A stretch of 64,000 nt of DNA from Duganella fentianensis (GTDB lineage Bacteria > Pseudomonadota > Gammaproteobacteria > Burkholderiales > Burkholderiaceae_D). Made by a program: the position numbers and the translations under genes. How positions within the stretch are numbered: the stretch's first letter is position 1; the number at the start of each line of letters is the position of its first letter. The stretch covers positions 372,001-436,000 of the forward strand of contig NZ_WWCL01000002.1 in the NCBI RefSeq assembly GCF_009857835.1. The letters are read 5' to 3'. The notes below the pieces were generated by a model. It ran no database searches. It saw nothing but the letters and a program-made list of their open reading frames with translations, and had not been told where the DNA came from. This document shows, one piece after another, positions 1 to 7,083 of the stretch.

Positions 1-122
1 TGCTTGCTGACCATGGATTTGGCCAGCCCCAGCCGCTGCGCTGCGGCCGTCAGCGATCCCGCTTCGACTACGGAGACAAAGGTGGTGAGGCGGTTCAGAT
101 TGATGTTGTGCAGGTCTATCAT
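1..122 (-). CDS. LysR-family transcriptional regulator, N-terminal fragment (runs off the window)
   Basis: Only the first 40 or so codons are present. The translation begins MIDLHNINLNRLTTFVSVVE and continues with AGSLTAAAQRLGLAKSMVSK, which is the winged helix-turn-helix DNA-binding segment of the LysR family. An ATG further upstream (130) is followed at once by a stop, so the start at 122 is the only reasonable one. The gene is divergent from the glutathione S-transferase gene at 244, and the gap between them holds a perfect palindrome at 144-160. A LysR regulator controlling the divergent gene is the usual arrangement, so it probably regulates the transferase operon. The effector-binding domain is outside the window. 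Confidence 0.85.
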   Translation of the reverse strand, partial: MIDLHNINLNRLTTFVSVVEAGSLTAAAQRLGLAKSMVSK

Positions 123-143
123 GCAGCCATTGTACCCTCCATT

Positions 144-160
144 GTCCACTTTAAGTGGAC
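144..160. promoter_or_regulatory. Perfect 17-bp palindrome, candidate LysR operator
   Basis: GTCCACTT-T-AAGTGGAC is an exact inverted repeat (8+1+8) lying 22 bp upstream of the LysR start and just upstream of the likely -35 of the divergent transferase gene. The position and symmetry fit a LysR-type binding site. The assignment to this regulator is inference. Confidence 0.6.
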
Positions 161-182
161 TCTGATTCCTGCTTTGTACGGC

Positions 183-211
183 TTATCGCGACGACCCAGC
201 CTGCCTATACT
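183..211 (+). promoter_or_regulatory. Probable sigma-70 promoter of the GST operon
   Basis: TTATCG (183-188), a 17-bp spacer and TATACT (206-211) precede the transferase gene by 32 bp. The -10 is good and the -35 weak, which would suit a promoter needing a LysR activator bound at 144-160. Confidence 0.45.
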
Positions 212-243
212 CGCGGTACACCCTCTTTGAATCAGGAGTTTTT

Positions 244-867
244 ATGAAGTTGTACGGCATTCCCCTTTCCGGCCACACCCACCGTGTCGAGCTGTTCCTT
301 CAGTTGCTGCAACTGCCGCACGAATACGTGCAGGTGGATCTGGCGAACGGCGAACACAAACAGGCCGCCTTTCTGGCCAAGAACGCCTTCGGTGAAATCC
401 CCGTGCTGGAAGATGGCGACGTAACGCTGGCCGATTCCAATGCCATTCTCGTCTATCTGGCTACGCGCTACGATGTGAGCGGCCTGTGGCTGCCGCGTGA
501 TGCCGTGGCGGCGGCGCAGGTGCAGCGCTGGCTGTCTATCGCTGCCGGCAAGATCGCTGGCGGGCCGGCTACGGCGCGTCTGGTCAATGTGTTTGGCGCC
601 CAGCGCAATCTGGCCGCAGCCCAGACCATGGGGGCCCAGCTGTTCACCGTGATGGAACAGGAACTGCAGCAGCGCAGCTGGCTGGCCGGCGAGCACCCCA
701 CCATTGCCGACATAGCCTGCTACAGCTATATCGCCCATGCGCCGGAAGGCGGCATTTCGCTCAAGCCTTATCCTAAACTGTGCGCATGGCTGGCCGCCAT
801 CCGTGCCTTGCCCGGCTTTGTGCCTATGCCGGTGACACCAGTAGGCCTTGCTACCGAGGAGATGTAA
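244..867 (+). CDS. Glutathione S-transferase
   Basis: A 207-residue cytosolic protein with the two-domain GST layout. The N-terminal thioredoxin-like half (about 1-78) begins MKLYGIPLSGHTHRVELFL and holds the cis-Pro glutathione-site region GEIPVLEDGDVTLADSNAIL (50-69), where the ADSNAI stretch is the usual ESxAI-like glutathione contact. The helical C-terminal half carries the N-capping motif TIADIACYSY (about 156-165). It conjugates glutathione to electrophiles or acts as a peroxidase; the substrate cannot be read from sequence. The start is preceded by CAGGAG. It is divergent from a LysR regulator and only 2 bp separate its stop from the next gene, so the two are probably one detoxification operon. 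Confidence 0.9.
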   Translation: MKLYGIPLSGHTHRVELFLQLLQLPHEYVQVDLANGEHKQAAFLAKNAFGEIPVLEDGDVTLADSNAILVYLATRYDVSGLWLPRDAVAAAQVQRWLSIAAGKIAGGPATARLVNVFGAQRNLAAAQTMGAQLFTVMEQELQQRSWLAGEHPTIADIACYSYIAHAPEGGISLKPYPKLCAWLAAIRALPGFVPMPVTPVGLATEEM

Positions 868-869
868 TC

Positions 870-1808
870 ATGACGACCTTCCATGCGGGTGAGCTGGCCA
901 TGCAGGAGCGCGTGGGTATGCGCGAGCGCATCGCTGGTGCAGCGGAGTTCATCCGCCCCTTCATGCCGCAGCAGCACCGCGATTTCTTCGCCGGTCTGCC
1001 GTTCTTCTATCTGGCAGCGCTCGATGCTGGCGGCCAGCCTTGGGCGACGCTGCTGGCCGCGCAGGCGGGCTTCATCAGTACGCCCGATGAAGCGACACTG
1101 CAGATCGATGGTGGCCTGCTGGCCGGTGATCCGCTGGAAGGTCTGTTACAGGTGGGCGCCCATGTGGGCGGGCTGGGACTGGAGCCGACCACGCGGCGGC
1201 GCAATCGCCTCAATGGCGAGATCGTGCAGCGCGATCAGGCCAGCCTGCAGATCGCCGTAAGCCAGAGTTTCGGCAACTGCCCCAAGTATATCCAGAGCCG
1301 GCAGCACTATCCGGCACAGCGGGGCGCTGCGGCAGCGCAGGTGCTGCGTGCCACGGCGCTGAGCGCGGCCGATCGTTCGCTGATTGCCGCTGCCGATACT
1401 TATTTCATCGCCAGCGCCCATATGGCGGACGATGCGGGGCAAGGGCGCGGCGTCGATATGTCGCACCGAGGCGGGCGGCCCGGCTTTGTGCTGGTAGAAG
1501 ATGAGCGCACGCTGCTGGCGCCCGAGTTTGTGGGGAACTTCTTCTTCAACACGCTGGGCAATCTGGCCAAGGATGCCAGAGCGGGCTTGCTGTTCATCGA
1601 TTTCGCCAGCGGCGATCTGCTGCATCTGGCTGTCGAGGCAGAGATTATCTGGGAAGGCCCGCAGCTGCAGGCGTTCGTCGGGGCCGAGCGCCTGTTGCGC
1701 TTCCATGTGCGCGAAGTGGTGCGCAATGTCGGTGCTCTGCCTTTACGCTGGAGCGCGCCCGAGCAGGCACGCCAGCTGGAGCGCACCGGCAGCTGGCCAG
1801 TAGCCTAA
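870..1808 (+). CDS. Pyridoxamine 5'-phosphate oxidase-like flavin-binding protein
   Basis: A 312-residue protein of the PNPOx-like split-barrel family. I chose ATG 870 because GAGGAG lies just before it and it follows the GST stop at 865-867 by 2 bp, which indicates translational coupling. Two barrel-like segments are visible: FFAGLPFFYLAALDAGGQPWATLLAA near residues 33-58, and around residues 180-240 DMSHRGGRPGFVLVEDERTL followed by GNFFFNTLGNLAKDARAGLL. Related proteins are often fused to ferredoxin reductases; this one has no such fusion. It probably binds FMN and reduces an unknown small molecule in the cytosol. The 3' end overlaps the convergent GNAT gene by 4 bp. Confidence 0.8.
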   Translation: MTTFHAGELAMQERVGMRERIAGAAEFIRPFMPQQHRDFFAGLPFFYLAALDAGGQPWATLLAAQAGFISTPDEATLQIDGGLLAGDPLEGLLQVGAHVGGLGLEPTTRRRNRLNGEIVQRDQASLQIAVSQSFGNCPKYIQSRQHYPAQRGAAAAQVLRATALSAADRSLIAAADTYFIASAHMADDAGQGRGVDMSHRGGRPGFVLVEDERTLLAPEFVGNFFFNTLGNLAKDARAGLLFIDFASGDLLHLAVEAEIIWEGPQLQAFVGAERLLRFHVREVVRNVGALPLRWSAPEQARQLERTGSWPVA

Positions 1809-2284
1809 TTGTCCAGCAGGCGCCGCATCACCAGCGGTGGCGGCTCCAGCGGATTGGCATGGGAGTATTCGAGTTCTTCCGCCAGTTCGAATTCGAAAGC
1901 CGTGTAGAAGTCGATCAGCTGCGGCTGATCGCTGCGCACGGCTAGCCGCATTTCTTCTATGCCCACGGCCAGCCCGTGGTGGATCACGGCTTCCAGCAAG
2001 TGCTGGGAGATATTCTGGCCGCGATAATCGGGCAGCACGCCCATGCGGCAGATTTCCCACACGTCCGCATCATCATCGAGCGGCAGCCAGCGCACCGAAC
2101 CTACGGGTGTTTCATCGACCAGTAAAACAAAACCGCCGCCTGAGCGCAGATGTTCCGCGACCAGTACGGCGGTTTCGCGGTGGCCGCTGGAAGTGACATT
2201 CACTTTGCCGGCCCACGCGGCGCGCGTGAGCTCGGCAATCAGAGAGGCATCGTCCAGTGTCGCTTCGCGTACCACGATGTTCAT
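1805..2284 (-). CDS. GNAT-family N-acetyltransferase
   Basis: A 159-residue single-domain GNAT protein. It starts MNIVVREATLDDASLIAELT, the typical first strand and helix, and the acetyl-CoA-binding segment is RMGVLPDYRGQNISQHLLEA (about 90-109), matching the R/Q-x-x-G-x-G/A pattern with N in place of the second glycine. The following strand (EEMRLAVRSDQPQLIDFYTA) is also typical. The acetyl acceptor cannot be predicted. It lies 21 bp upstream of the 3' end of metG on the same strand, so it could be transcribed with it, and it overlaps the convergent flavin-binding gene by 4 bp. Confidence 0.85.
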   Translation of the reverse strand: MNIVVREATLDDASLIAELTRAAWAGKVNVTSSGHRETAVLVAEHLRSGGGFVLLVDETPVGSVRWLPLDDDADVWEICRMGVLPDYRGQNISQHLLEAVIHHGLAVGIEEMRLAVRSDQPQLIDFYTAFEFELAEELEYSHANPLEPPPLVMRRLLDN

Positions 2285-2305
2285 GCGCTATCCCCGGTCG
2301 CTGCC

Positions 2306-4471
2306 TTAGCTGATGCGCATGCCCGGCTCGGCGCCCGGCCACGGGTTGAGGATGTAGATGCCCGGCTTGGCTTTTTCATCGACGGCCGAAGCAGCCATCA
2401 CCATGCCTTCGGATACGCCGAACTTCATCTTGCGCGGCGCCAGATTGGCCACCAGCACGGTGAGCTTGCCGATCAGGTCTTCGGGCTGGTACATCGATTT
2501 GATGCCCGAGAAGACGTTACGCAGACGGCCTTCGCCTGCGTCCAGCGTCAGGCGCAGCAGCTTGTCCGAGCCTTCCACGTGTTCGCAGTTGACGATCTTG
2601 GCGATACGCAGATCGACCTTGAAGAAGTCGTCCACCGAGATTTCCGGCGCGATCACTTCGATGCCCGTTTCCGTCACCTGCACGGCTGGCGCAGCCTTGG
2701 CTTTGGCTGGCTTCTCGGCTTTGGCTGCCGGCGCAGCTGCAGGGGCGGCAGCTGCCTGCGGTGCGTCGAACAGGTCTTCGATCATCTTCGGATCCACGCG
2801 CGTCATCAGGTGGGCGTAGGCGCCGATGGTGCGGCCCAGCATGGCGCTGGCAACCACGCCGCTGGCCACGTCGGTCTGGGCCCAGTCGAATTTCTCGTCG
2901 TTGAGGAACTTGGCTACGTTGGCAGCCACGCCCGGCAGCACTGGCGACAGCAGGATCGACAGCTGGCGGAACAGAATCAGCGCGGTGGTGCAGACGTCGT
3001 GCAGCTCGGCCAGTTTGCTCTCGTCTTTGGCGAGTATCCACGGCTTGTTTTCGTCCACGTACTGGTTGGCGAAGTCGGCGATCTCCATGATTTCGCGCAG
3101 GGCTTTGCCGAACTCGCGGGTTTCGAAGTTGGCGGCGATGTTGGCCTGACGCTCCACGCCGTCGGCCGTGACCAGTGCACGCTTGATCCATGCCTGTGCA
3201 TTGTCGGACAGGCTGCTAGCCAGCTTGCCGTCGAATTTCTTGGCGATGAAGCCGGCGCAGCGCGAAGCGATGTTGACGTATTTACCGATCAGGTCCGAGT
3301 TCACGCGGGCCACGAAGTCTTCACCCGTGAAGTCCAGATCTTCTACTTTGGAGTTCAGCTTGAAGGCGATGTAGTAGCGCAGCCATTCCGGATTCATGCC
3401 CAGATTCAGGTAGCGCAGCGGCGAAATGCCGGTGCCGCGCGATTTGGACATTTTTTCGTTGTTGACGGTCAGGTGGCCGTGCACGGCCACGCGCATACGC
3501 TCGATCGTCGGATGGTCGGCGAACTTCAGCATGGCTGGCCAGAACAGCAGGTGGAAGGAGACGATGTCCTTGCCGATGAAGTGGATCTGTTCCGTCTGCG
3601 GATCGGCCAGCAGGGCATCAAAGTCGATGTTCTGTTTGGCGCAGTAGTTTTTCAGCGAAGCCAGATAGCCCACTGGCGCGTCCAGCCAGACGTAGAAGTA
3701 TTTGCCCGGTGCGTCAGGAATCGGGATGCCGAAGTAAGGCGCGTCGCGCGAGATATCCCAGTCGGCCAGTTTTTCACCGGCTTCGCCCAGCCATTCCGAC
3801 ACCTTGTTGACCATCTCTGGTTGCAAACGGCCCGGCGTGTTGAGCCAGTCGCGCAGGAATTCGTAGCAGCGCTTGTCGGACAGTTTGAAGAAATACTGCT
3901 CCGAAGGCTTGAGCACGGGCGTGGCGTTGGTGAACACTGAGAACGGGTTGACCAGATCGGTAGGCTGGTAGGCTGCGCCGCACACTTCGCAGTTGTCGCC
4001 GTATTGATCCTTGGCGCCGCATTTCGGGCATTCGCCCTTGATGTTACGGTCGGCCAGGAACATGCCTTTGACGGGGTCGAAGAAGCGGTCCACCGTCTTG
4101 GTCTGGATCAGGCCCGCATCGCGCAGCTTGCGGTAGATGCCTTGCGACAGTTCCACGTTTTCCGGCGAATCGGTCGAGTACCAGTTGTCAAAAGCGATAT
4201 GGAAGCCGTCCAGATACTGGGCGCGGCCCGCAGCGATCTTGGCCACGAATTCCTGAGGCGTGATGCCTTCTTTCTCTGCGGCAATCATAATCGGCGTGCC
4301 GTGGGTATCGTCGGCGCCGACAAAGTGCACCACGCGCTGGGCGTCGCCGTCGCGCTGCATTCGCTGGAACCGGACCCAGATGTCGGCCTGGATGTACTCC
4401 ATCATGTGGCCAATGTGGAAAGCGGCGTTAGCGTAGGGCAGGGCAGTGGTGACGAACAGCTTGCGAGTCAT
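2306..4471 (-). CDS. metG: Methionyl-tRNA synthetase
   Basis: Charges initiator and elongator tRNA-Met with methionine; cytosolic. The 721-residue protein starts [20 protein letters not shown], so I trimmed a spurious upstream extension. The class I HIGH motif is at [10 protein letters not shown] (about 19-28), a zinc knuckle of two CxxC pairs (CPKC, CEVC) lies near residues 148-164, and [10 protein letters not shown] (near 340) is the KMSKS loop. A low-complexity Ala/Lys linker (about 580-610) leads to the C-terminal tRNA-binding dimerisation domain of the EMAP/Arc1 type ([20 protein letters not shown]). The length fits the long form of the enzyme. The gene is divergent from apbC, an order that is common in proteobacteria. 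Confidence 0.97.
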   Translation of the reverse strand: MTRKLFVTTALPYANAAFHIGHMMEYIQADIWVRFQRMQRDGDAQRVVHFVGADDTHGTPIMIAAEKEGITPQEFVAKIAAGRAQYLDGFHIAFDNWYSTDSPENVELSQGIYRKLRDAGLIQTKTVDRFFDPVKGMFLADRNIKGECPKCGAKDQYGDNCEVCGAAYQPTDLVNPFSVFTNATPVLKPSEQYFFKLSDKRCYEFLRDWLNTPGRLQPEMVNKVSEWLGEAGEKLADWDISRDAPYFGIPIPDAPGKYFYVWLDAPVGYLASLKNYCAKQNIDFDALLADPQTEQIHFIGKDIVSFHLLFWPAMLKFADHPTIERMRVAVHGHLTVNNEKMSKSRGTGISPLRYLNLGMNPEWLRYYIAFKLNSKVEDLDFTGEDFVARVNSDLIGKYVNIASRCAGFIAKKFDGKLASSLSDNAQAWIKRALVTADGVERQANIAANFETREFGKALREIMEIADFANQYVDENKPWILAKDESKLAELHDVCTTALILFRQLSILLSPVLPGVAANVAKFLNDEKFDWAQTDVASGVVASAMLGRTIGAYAHLMTRVDPKMIEDLFDAPQAAAAPAAAPAAKAEKPAKAKAAPAVQVTETGIEVIAPEISVDDFFKVDLRIAKIVNCEHVEGSDKLLRLTLDAGEGRLRNVFSGIKSMYQPEDLIGKLTVLVANLAPRKMKFGVSEGMVMAASAVDEKAKPGIYILNPWPGAEPGMRIS

Positions 4472-4572
4472 GGTTGTTGCACTTTGTGGGTGGAAAAGGA
4501 GCATTTTAACAGCGGAAGCGGCCGCAGGTCATCTTCCGCGGCCGCTGCCAGCGGATTTCCGCCACGATGCGC

Positions 4573-4578
4573 TAGAAT
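4573..4578 (+). promoter_or_regulatory. Probable -10 element of apbC
   Basis: TAGAAT sits 26 bp before the apbC start in the divergent metG-apbC gap. No convincing -35 is visible. The gap also contains two GCGGCCGC palindromes (4518-4525 and 4538-4545). Confidence 0.35.
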
Positions 4579-4603
4579 GTGGGCACATTTCACGGAGATT
4601 TAC

Positions 4604-5704
4604 ATGAGCAACACAGTTGAGCAGCTTATTGACCAGGTAAAGGCCGCACTGGCCCGCATTATCGATCCGAACACGGGGAAGGATTTTGTCAGCGGCAAGG
4701 CCGTGAAGAATCTGAAAGCCGATGGCGGCAACGTCAGCTTCGATATCGAGCTTGGTTATCCGGCGCGCAGCCAGTTTGACGCGATTCGCGCACTGGTGAC
4801 GGACGGCGTACGCGGCGTGCCCGGTGTGAATAGCGTGACGGTACAGGTCAGCAGCAAGATCATCGCCCACACGGTGCAGCGTGGTCTCAAATTGATGCCG
4901 AATGTGAAAAATATCATCGCCGTGGCATCCGGCAAGGGCGGCGTGGGTAAATCCACCACGGCCGTCAATCTGGCGCTGGCGCTGGCCGCCGAAGGTGCGT
5001 CTGTCGGACTGCTGGATGCCGATATCTACGGCCCGTCGCAGCCGATGATGCTGGGCGTATCCGGCCGCCCCGAAACGCTGGACGGCAAATCCATGGAGCC
5101 GCTGGAGAACTACGGCGTGCAGGTATCGTCGATCGGCTTCCTGATCGATCCGGACGAGCCTATGGTGTGGCGCGGTCCTATGGTTACGCAGGCGCTGCAG
5201 CAGCTGCTGGAGCAGACCAACTGGCGCGATCTCGACTATCTGGTGGTGGATATGCCGCCGGGTACGGGCGACATCCAGCTGACGCTGTCGCAGAAAGTGC
5301 CCGTCACGGGCGCTGTGATCGTCACCACGCCGCAGGATATCGCGCTGCTGGACGCACGCAAAGGCCTGAAGATGTTCGAGAAGGTCGGCATTCCGATTTT
5401 GGGCATCGTGGAAAACATGAGCACCCACGTGTGCTCGAATTGCGGCCACGTGGAACACATCTTCGGCGAGGGCGGCGGTGCCAAAATGTGCGCCGACTTC
5501 AAGGTAGACTTCCTCGGCTCGCTGCCGCTGACCATGGCGATCCGCCAGCAGGCCGATTCCGGCAAGCCTACCGTGGTGGCCGAGCCGGATGGCAAGGTGG
5601 CCGGCATCTACAAGGATATCGCACGCAAAATTGCAGTACAGGTCTCGGAGAAGGCCAAAGATATGACCAGTAAGTTCCCTAGTATTGTGATCAAAAACGA
5701 CTAA
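4604..5704 (+). CDS. apbC: Mrp/NBP35-type P-loop ATPase, iron-sulfur cluster carrier
   Basis: Carries or transfers Fe-S clusters to apo-proteins in the cytosol. The 366-residue protein has an N-terminal MIP18/DUF59-type domain (about 1-85) and an Mrp ATPase domain with the deviant Walker A GKGGVGKSTT (about 107-116), the DADIYGPSQP motif, DYLVVDMPPGTGD and a C-terminal CSNCGH pair (CxxC) that bridges a cluster in the dimer. The ATG at 4604 follows CACGGAGATTTAC with a good Shine-Dalgarno sequence; a longer upstream reading frame has no ribosome site and would run through the promoter. It is divergent from metG and is followed after 12 bp by a DUF4399 gene that may be co-transcribed. Confidence 0.95.
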   Translation: MSNTVEQLIDQVKAALARIIDPNTGKDFVSGKAVKNLKADGGNVSFDIELGYPARSQFDAIRALVTDGVRGVPGVNSVTVQVSSKIIAHTVQRGLKLMPNVKNIIAVASGKGGVGKSTTAVNLALALAAEGASVGLLDADIYGPSQPMMLGVSGRPETLDGKSMEPLENYGVQVSSIGFLIDPDEPMVWRGPMVTQALQQLLEQTNWRDLDYLVVDMPPGTGDIQLTLSQKVPVTGAVIVTTPQDIALLDARKGLKMFEKVGIPILGIVENMSTHVCSNCGHVEHIFGEGGGAKMCADFKVDFLGSLPLTMAIRQQADSGKPTVVAEPDGKVAGIYKDIARKIAVQVSEKAKDMTSKFPSIVIKND

Positions 5705-5716
5705 CCGGAGAACCTC

Positions 5717-6106
5717 ATGAAACGTCTAATCCTTGCCGCCAGCCTGATGCTGGTAGGTAGCACTGCATTTGCCCAGCAATCCGTAGCGTTTGTGGAACCG
5801 GCTGATGGCGCCACCGTCAGCAGCCCGGTCAAAGTGAAATTTGCAGTTTCCGGCATGGACATCAAGCCGGCAGGGGATATGACGGCCAATACCGGCCACC
5901 ACCATCTGCTGATCAACGCAGCGCCCGTGAAAGCGGGCGAGGTAGTGCCTACCGATGAAACCCATATCCACTTCGGCAAGGGCCAGACAGAAACGGAAGT
6001 CAAACTGGCACCGGGTACCTACAAACTGTCCTTGCAGTTTGCCAACGGCATGCACCAGTCCTATGGCCCCGGCATGAGCAAGGACATCACCATTACCGTC
6101 AAATAG
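5717..6106 (+). CDS. DUF4399 domain protein, periplasmic
   Basis: A 129-residue protein with a clear signal peptide (MKRLILAASLMLVGSTAFAQ, cleavage probably after AFA). The mature part is a small beta-sandwich-type domain rich in His (TGHHHLLINAAPV, DETHIHFGKGQTE) ending in strands LAPGTYKLSLQF and KDITITVK. These are hallmarks of DUF4399 proteins, whose function is not established; the His cluster suggests metal binding, which is inference. It follows apbC by 12 bp with CCGGAG as ribosome site. Confidence 0.8.
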   Translation: MKRLILAASLMLVGSTAFAQQSVAFVEPADGATVSSPVKVKFAVSGMDIKPAGDMTANTGHHHLLINAAPVKAGEVVPTDETHIHFGKGQTETEVKLAPGTYKLSLQFANGMHQSYGPGMSKDITITVK

Positions 6107-6111
6107 GCTGC

Positions 6112-6129
6112 GCCCTCCATAGCGAGGGC
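6112..6129. terminator. Hairpin between convergent genes
   Basis: GCCCTC (6112-6117) pairs with GAGGGC (6124-6129) over a 6-nt loop, between the stops of the DUF4399 gene and the DsbA-like gene. There is no T-tract, so termination is only possible, not clear. Confidence 0.3.
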
Positions 6130-6135
6130 TGGTGC

Positions 6136-6834
6136 CTAAATTGCGCAGCTGTCCGGCCCGCAGCCGAACTGTGCCCCACTGGCGGATGCTGCCTCTGGGG
6201 CGGGCAGCTGCGATATCAGCCAGCTGCGCAATTTTTGCGGCTCCCCCAGAAACCTGCTGACGTCGAGCACGGTGAACTGCCCCTTGTGCTCCAGCGCGAA
6301 GCTGGGGAAACCTTGCGCACCGAGGCTTGCCATCAGGCGGCGCGTATCGGCGATGTGGGCATCCAGCGCGGCTCCTTCGGCTTGTTCCAGTGCCTGAGCG
6401 AAGGCCGCAGTATCCAGCCCTAGCGTGCCGGCCAGCTTGAGCAGCACGGCGTGGTCGGCAATGCGCTGCCCCTCTACATAGTGTGCTGTCTGCAGCAGGG
6501 CCAGCATGTCCAGACCGCGCTGGGCCAGCGTTTCCGTTGCCAGTATCGCTGCCGTTGGTGGGGCGGAATCAAACACCGCTGTATTGTCCCGTAATAGTCC
6601 CTCGAAGTAAGCAGTGCCGAATGGCTGGCCAGTCAGTTGCGCAATGCGGTGGTCATGCGGCATCACATAGTCGCGTAATTGTGCGCTGACAGGCTGGCGT
6701 CGTGCGCCCGTCATCATCCCGCCGCCGTGCGCCTGTACTGGCAGCACGTCACGCGCAGCCTTGACTAGTTCGGCGGCGCCGTAGCACCACCCGCAAAGGG
6801 GATCGTAAATATAGTGTAGTTTGCTGGTGTCCAT
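6136..6834 (-). CDS. DsbA-family thiol oxidoreductase (FrnE-like), cytosolic
   Basis: A 232-residue thioredoxin-fold protein without signal peptide. The active site is CGWC at residues 14-17 in YIYDPLCGWCYGAAELVKAA, and a long helical insertion follows before GFPSFAL (cis-Pro loop, near 175). This matches the FrnE/DsbA-like subfamily of cytosolic oxidoreductases rather than periplasmic DsbA. The extreme C-terminus carries a second Cys pair, CGPDSC, followed by only AI, which could be a resolving or metal-binding pair. The physiological partner is unknown. It is a single gene, convergent with the DUF4399 gene, with a 249-bp gap behind its start. Confidence 0.8.
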   Translation of the reverse strand: MDTSKLHYIYDPLCGWCYGAAELVKAARDVLPVQAHGGGMMTGARRQPVSAQLRDYVMPHDHRIAQLTGQPFGTAYFEGLLRDNTAVFDSAPPTAAILATETLAQRGLDMLALLQTAHYVEGQRIADHAVLLKLAGTLGLDTAAFAQALEQAEGAALDAHIADTRRLMASLGAQGFPSFALEHKGQFTVLDVSRFLGEPQKLRSWLISQLPAPEAASASGAQFGCGPDSCAI

Positions 6835-6934
6835 AGTGTGGGTTCTCTGTAGATGGGGTGCGGTGAAGGCCCGCTGATGGACGCTACTTTATTCTCATCA
6901 TTTGAGTAAATAAACCGCCTATTTTGAAATGGCT

Positions 6935-6956
6935 AATTGCATAAATCGATGCAATT
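6935..6956. promoter_or_regulatory. Inverted repeat upstream of the glycosidase gene, candidate operator
   Basis: AATTGCAT (6935-6942) and ATGCAATT (6949-6956) form a perfect 8-bp inverted repeat with a 6-nt spacer inside the AT-rich 249-bp gap 6835-7083. Nothing else recognisable was seen in that gap apart from a ribosome site (GATGGAG) before 7084. The arrangement is typical of a dimeric repressor site; which protein binds is unknown. Confidence 0.4.
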
Positions 6957-7083
6957 GGCTGGCGCGACTAGGTCTAAGCTCCGCTGATTGTGCACATTTC
7001 GTCATCTTTTTAGCGCAGTCCCAACAAGACGCCCCGGGCGCCTGCACGTACATTAGAGGCTCGATATCTCTGATGGAGTCAGT

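Noticed and set aside
2150..3940. 596-residue open frame opposite metG
   Set aside because: Shadow frame: metG HIGH, KMSKS and tRNA-binding motifs cover the same DNA.
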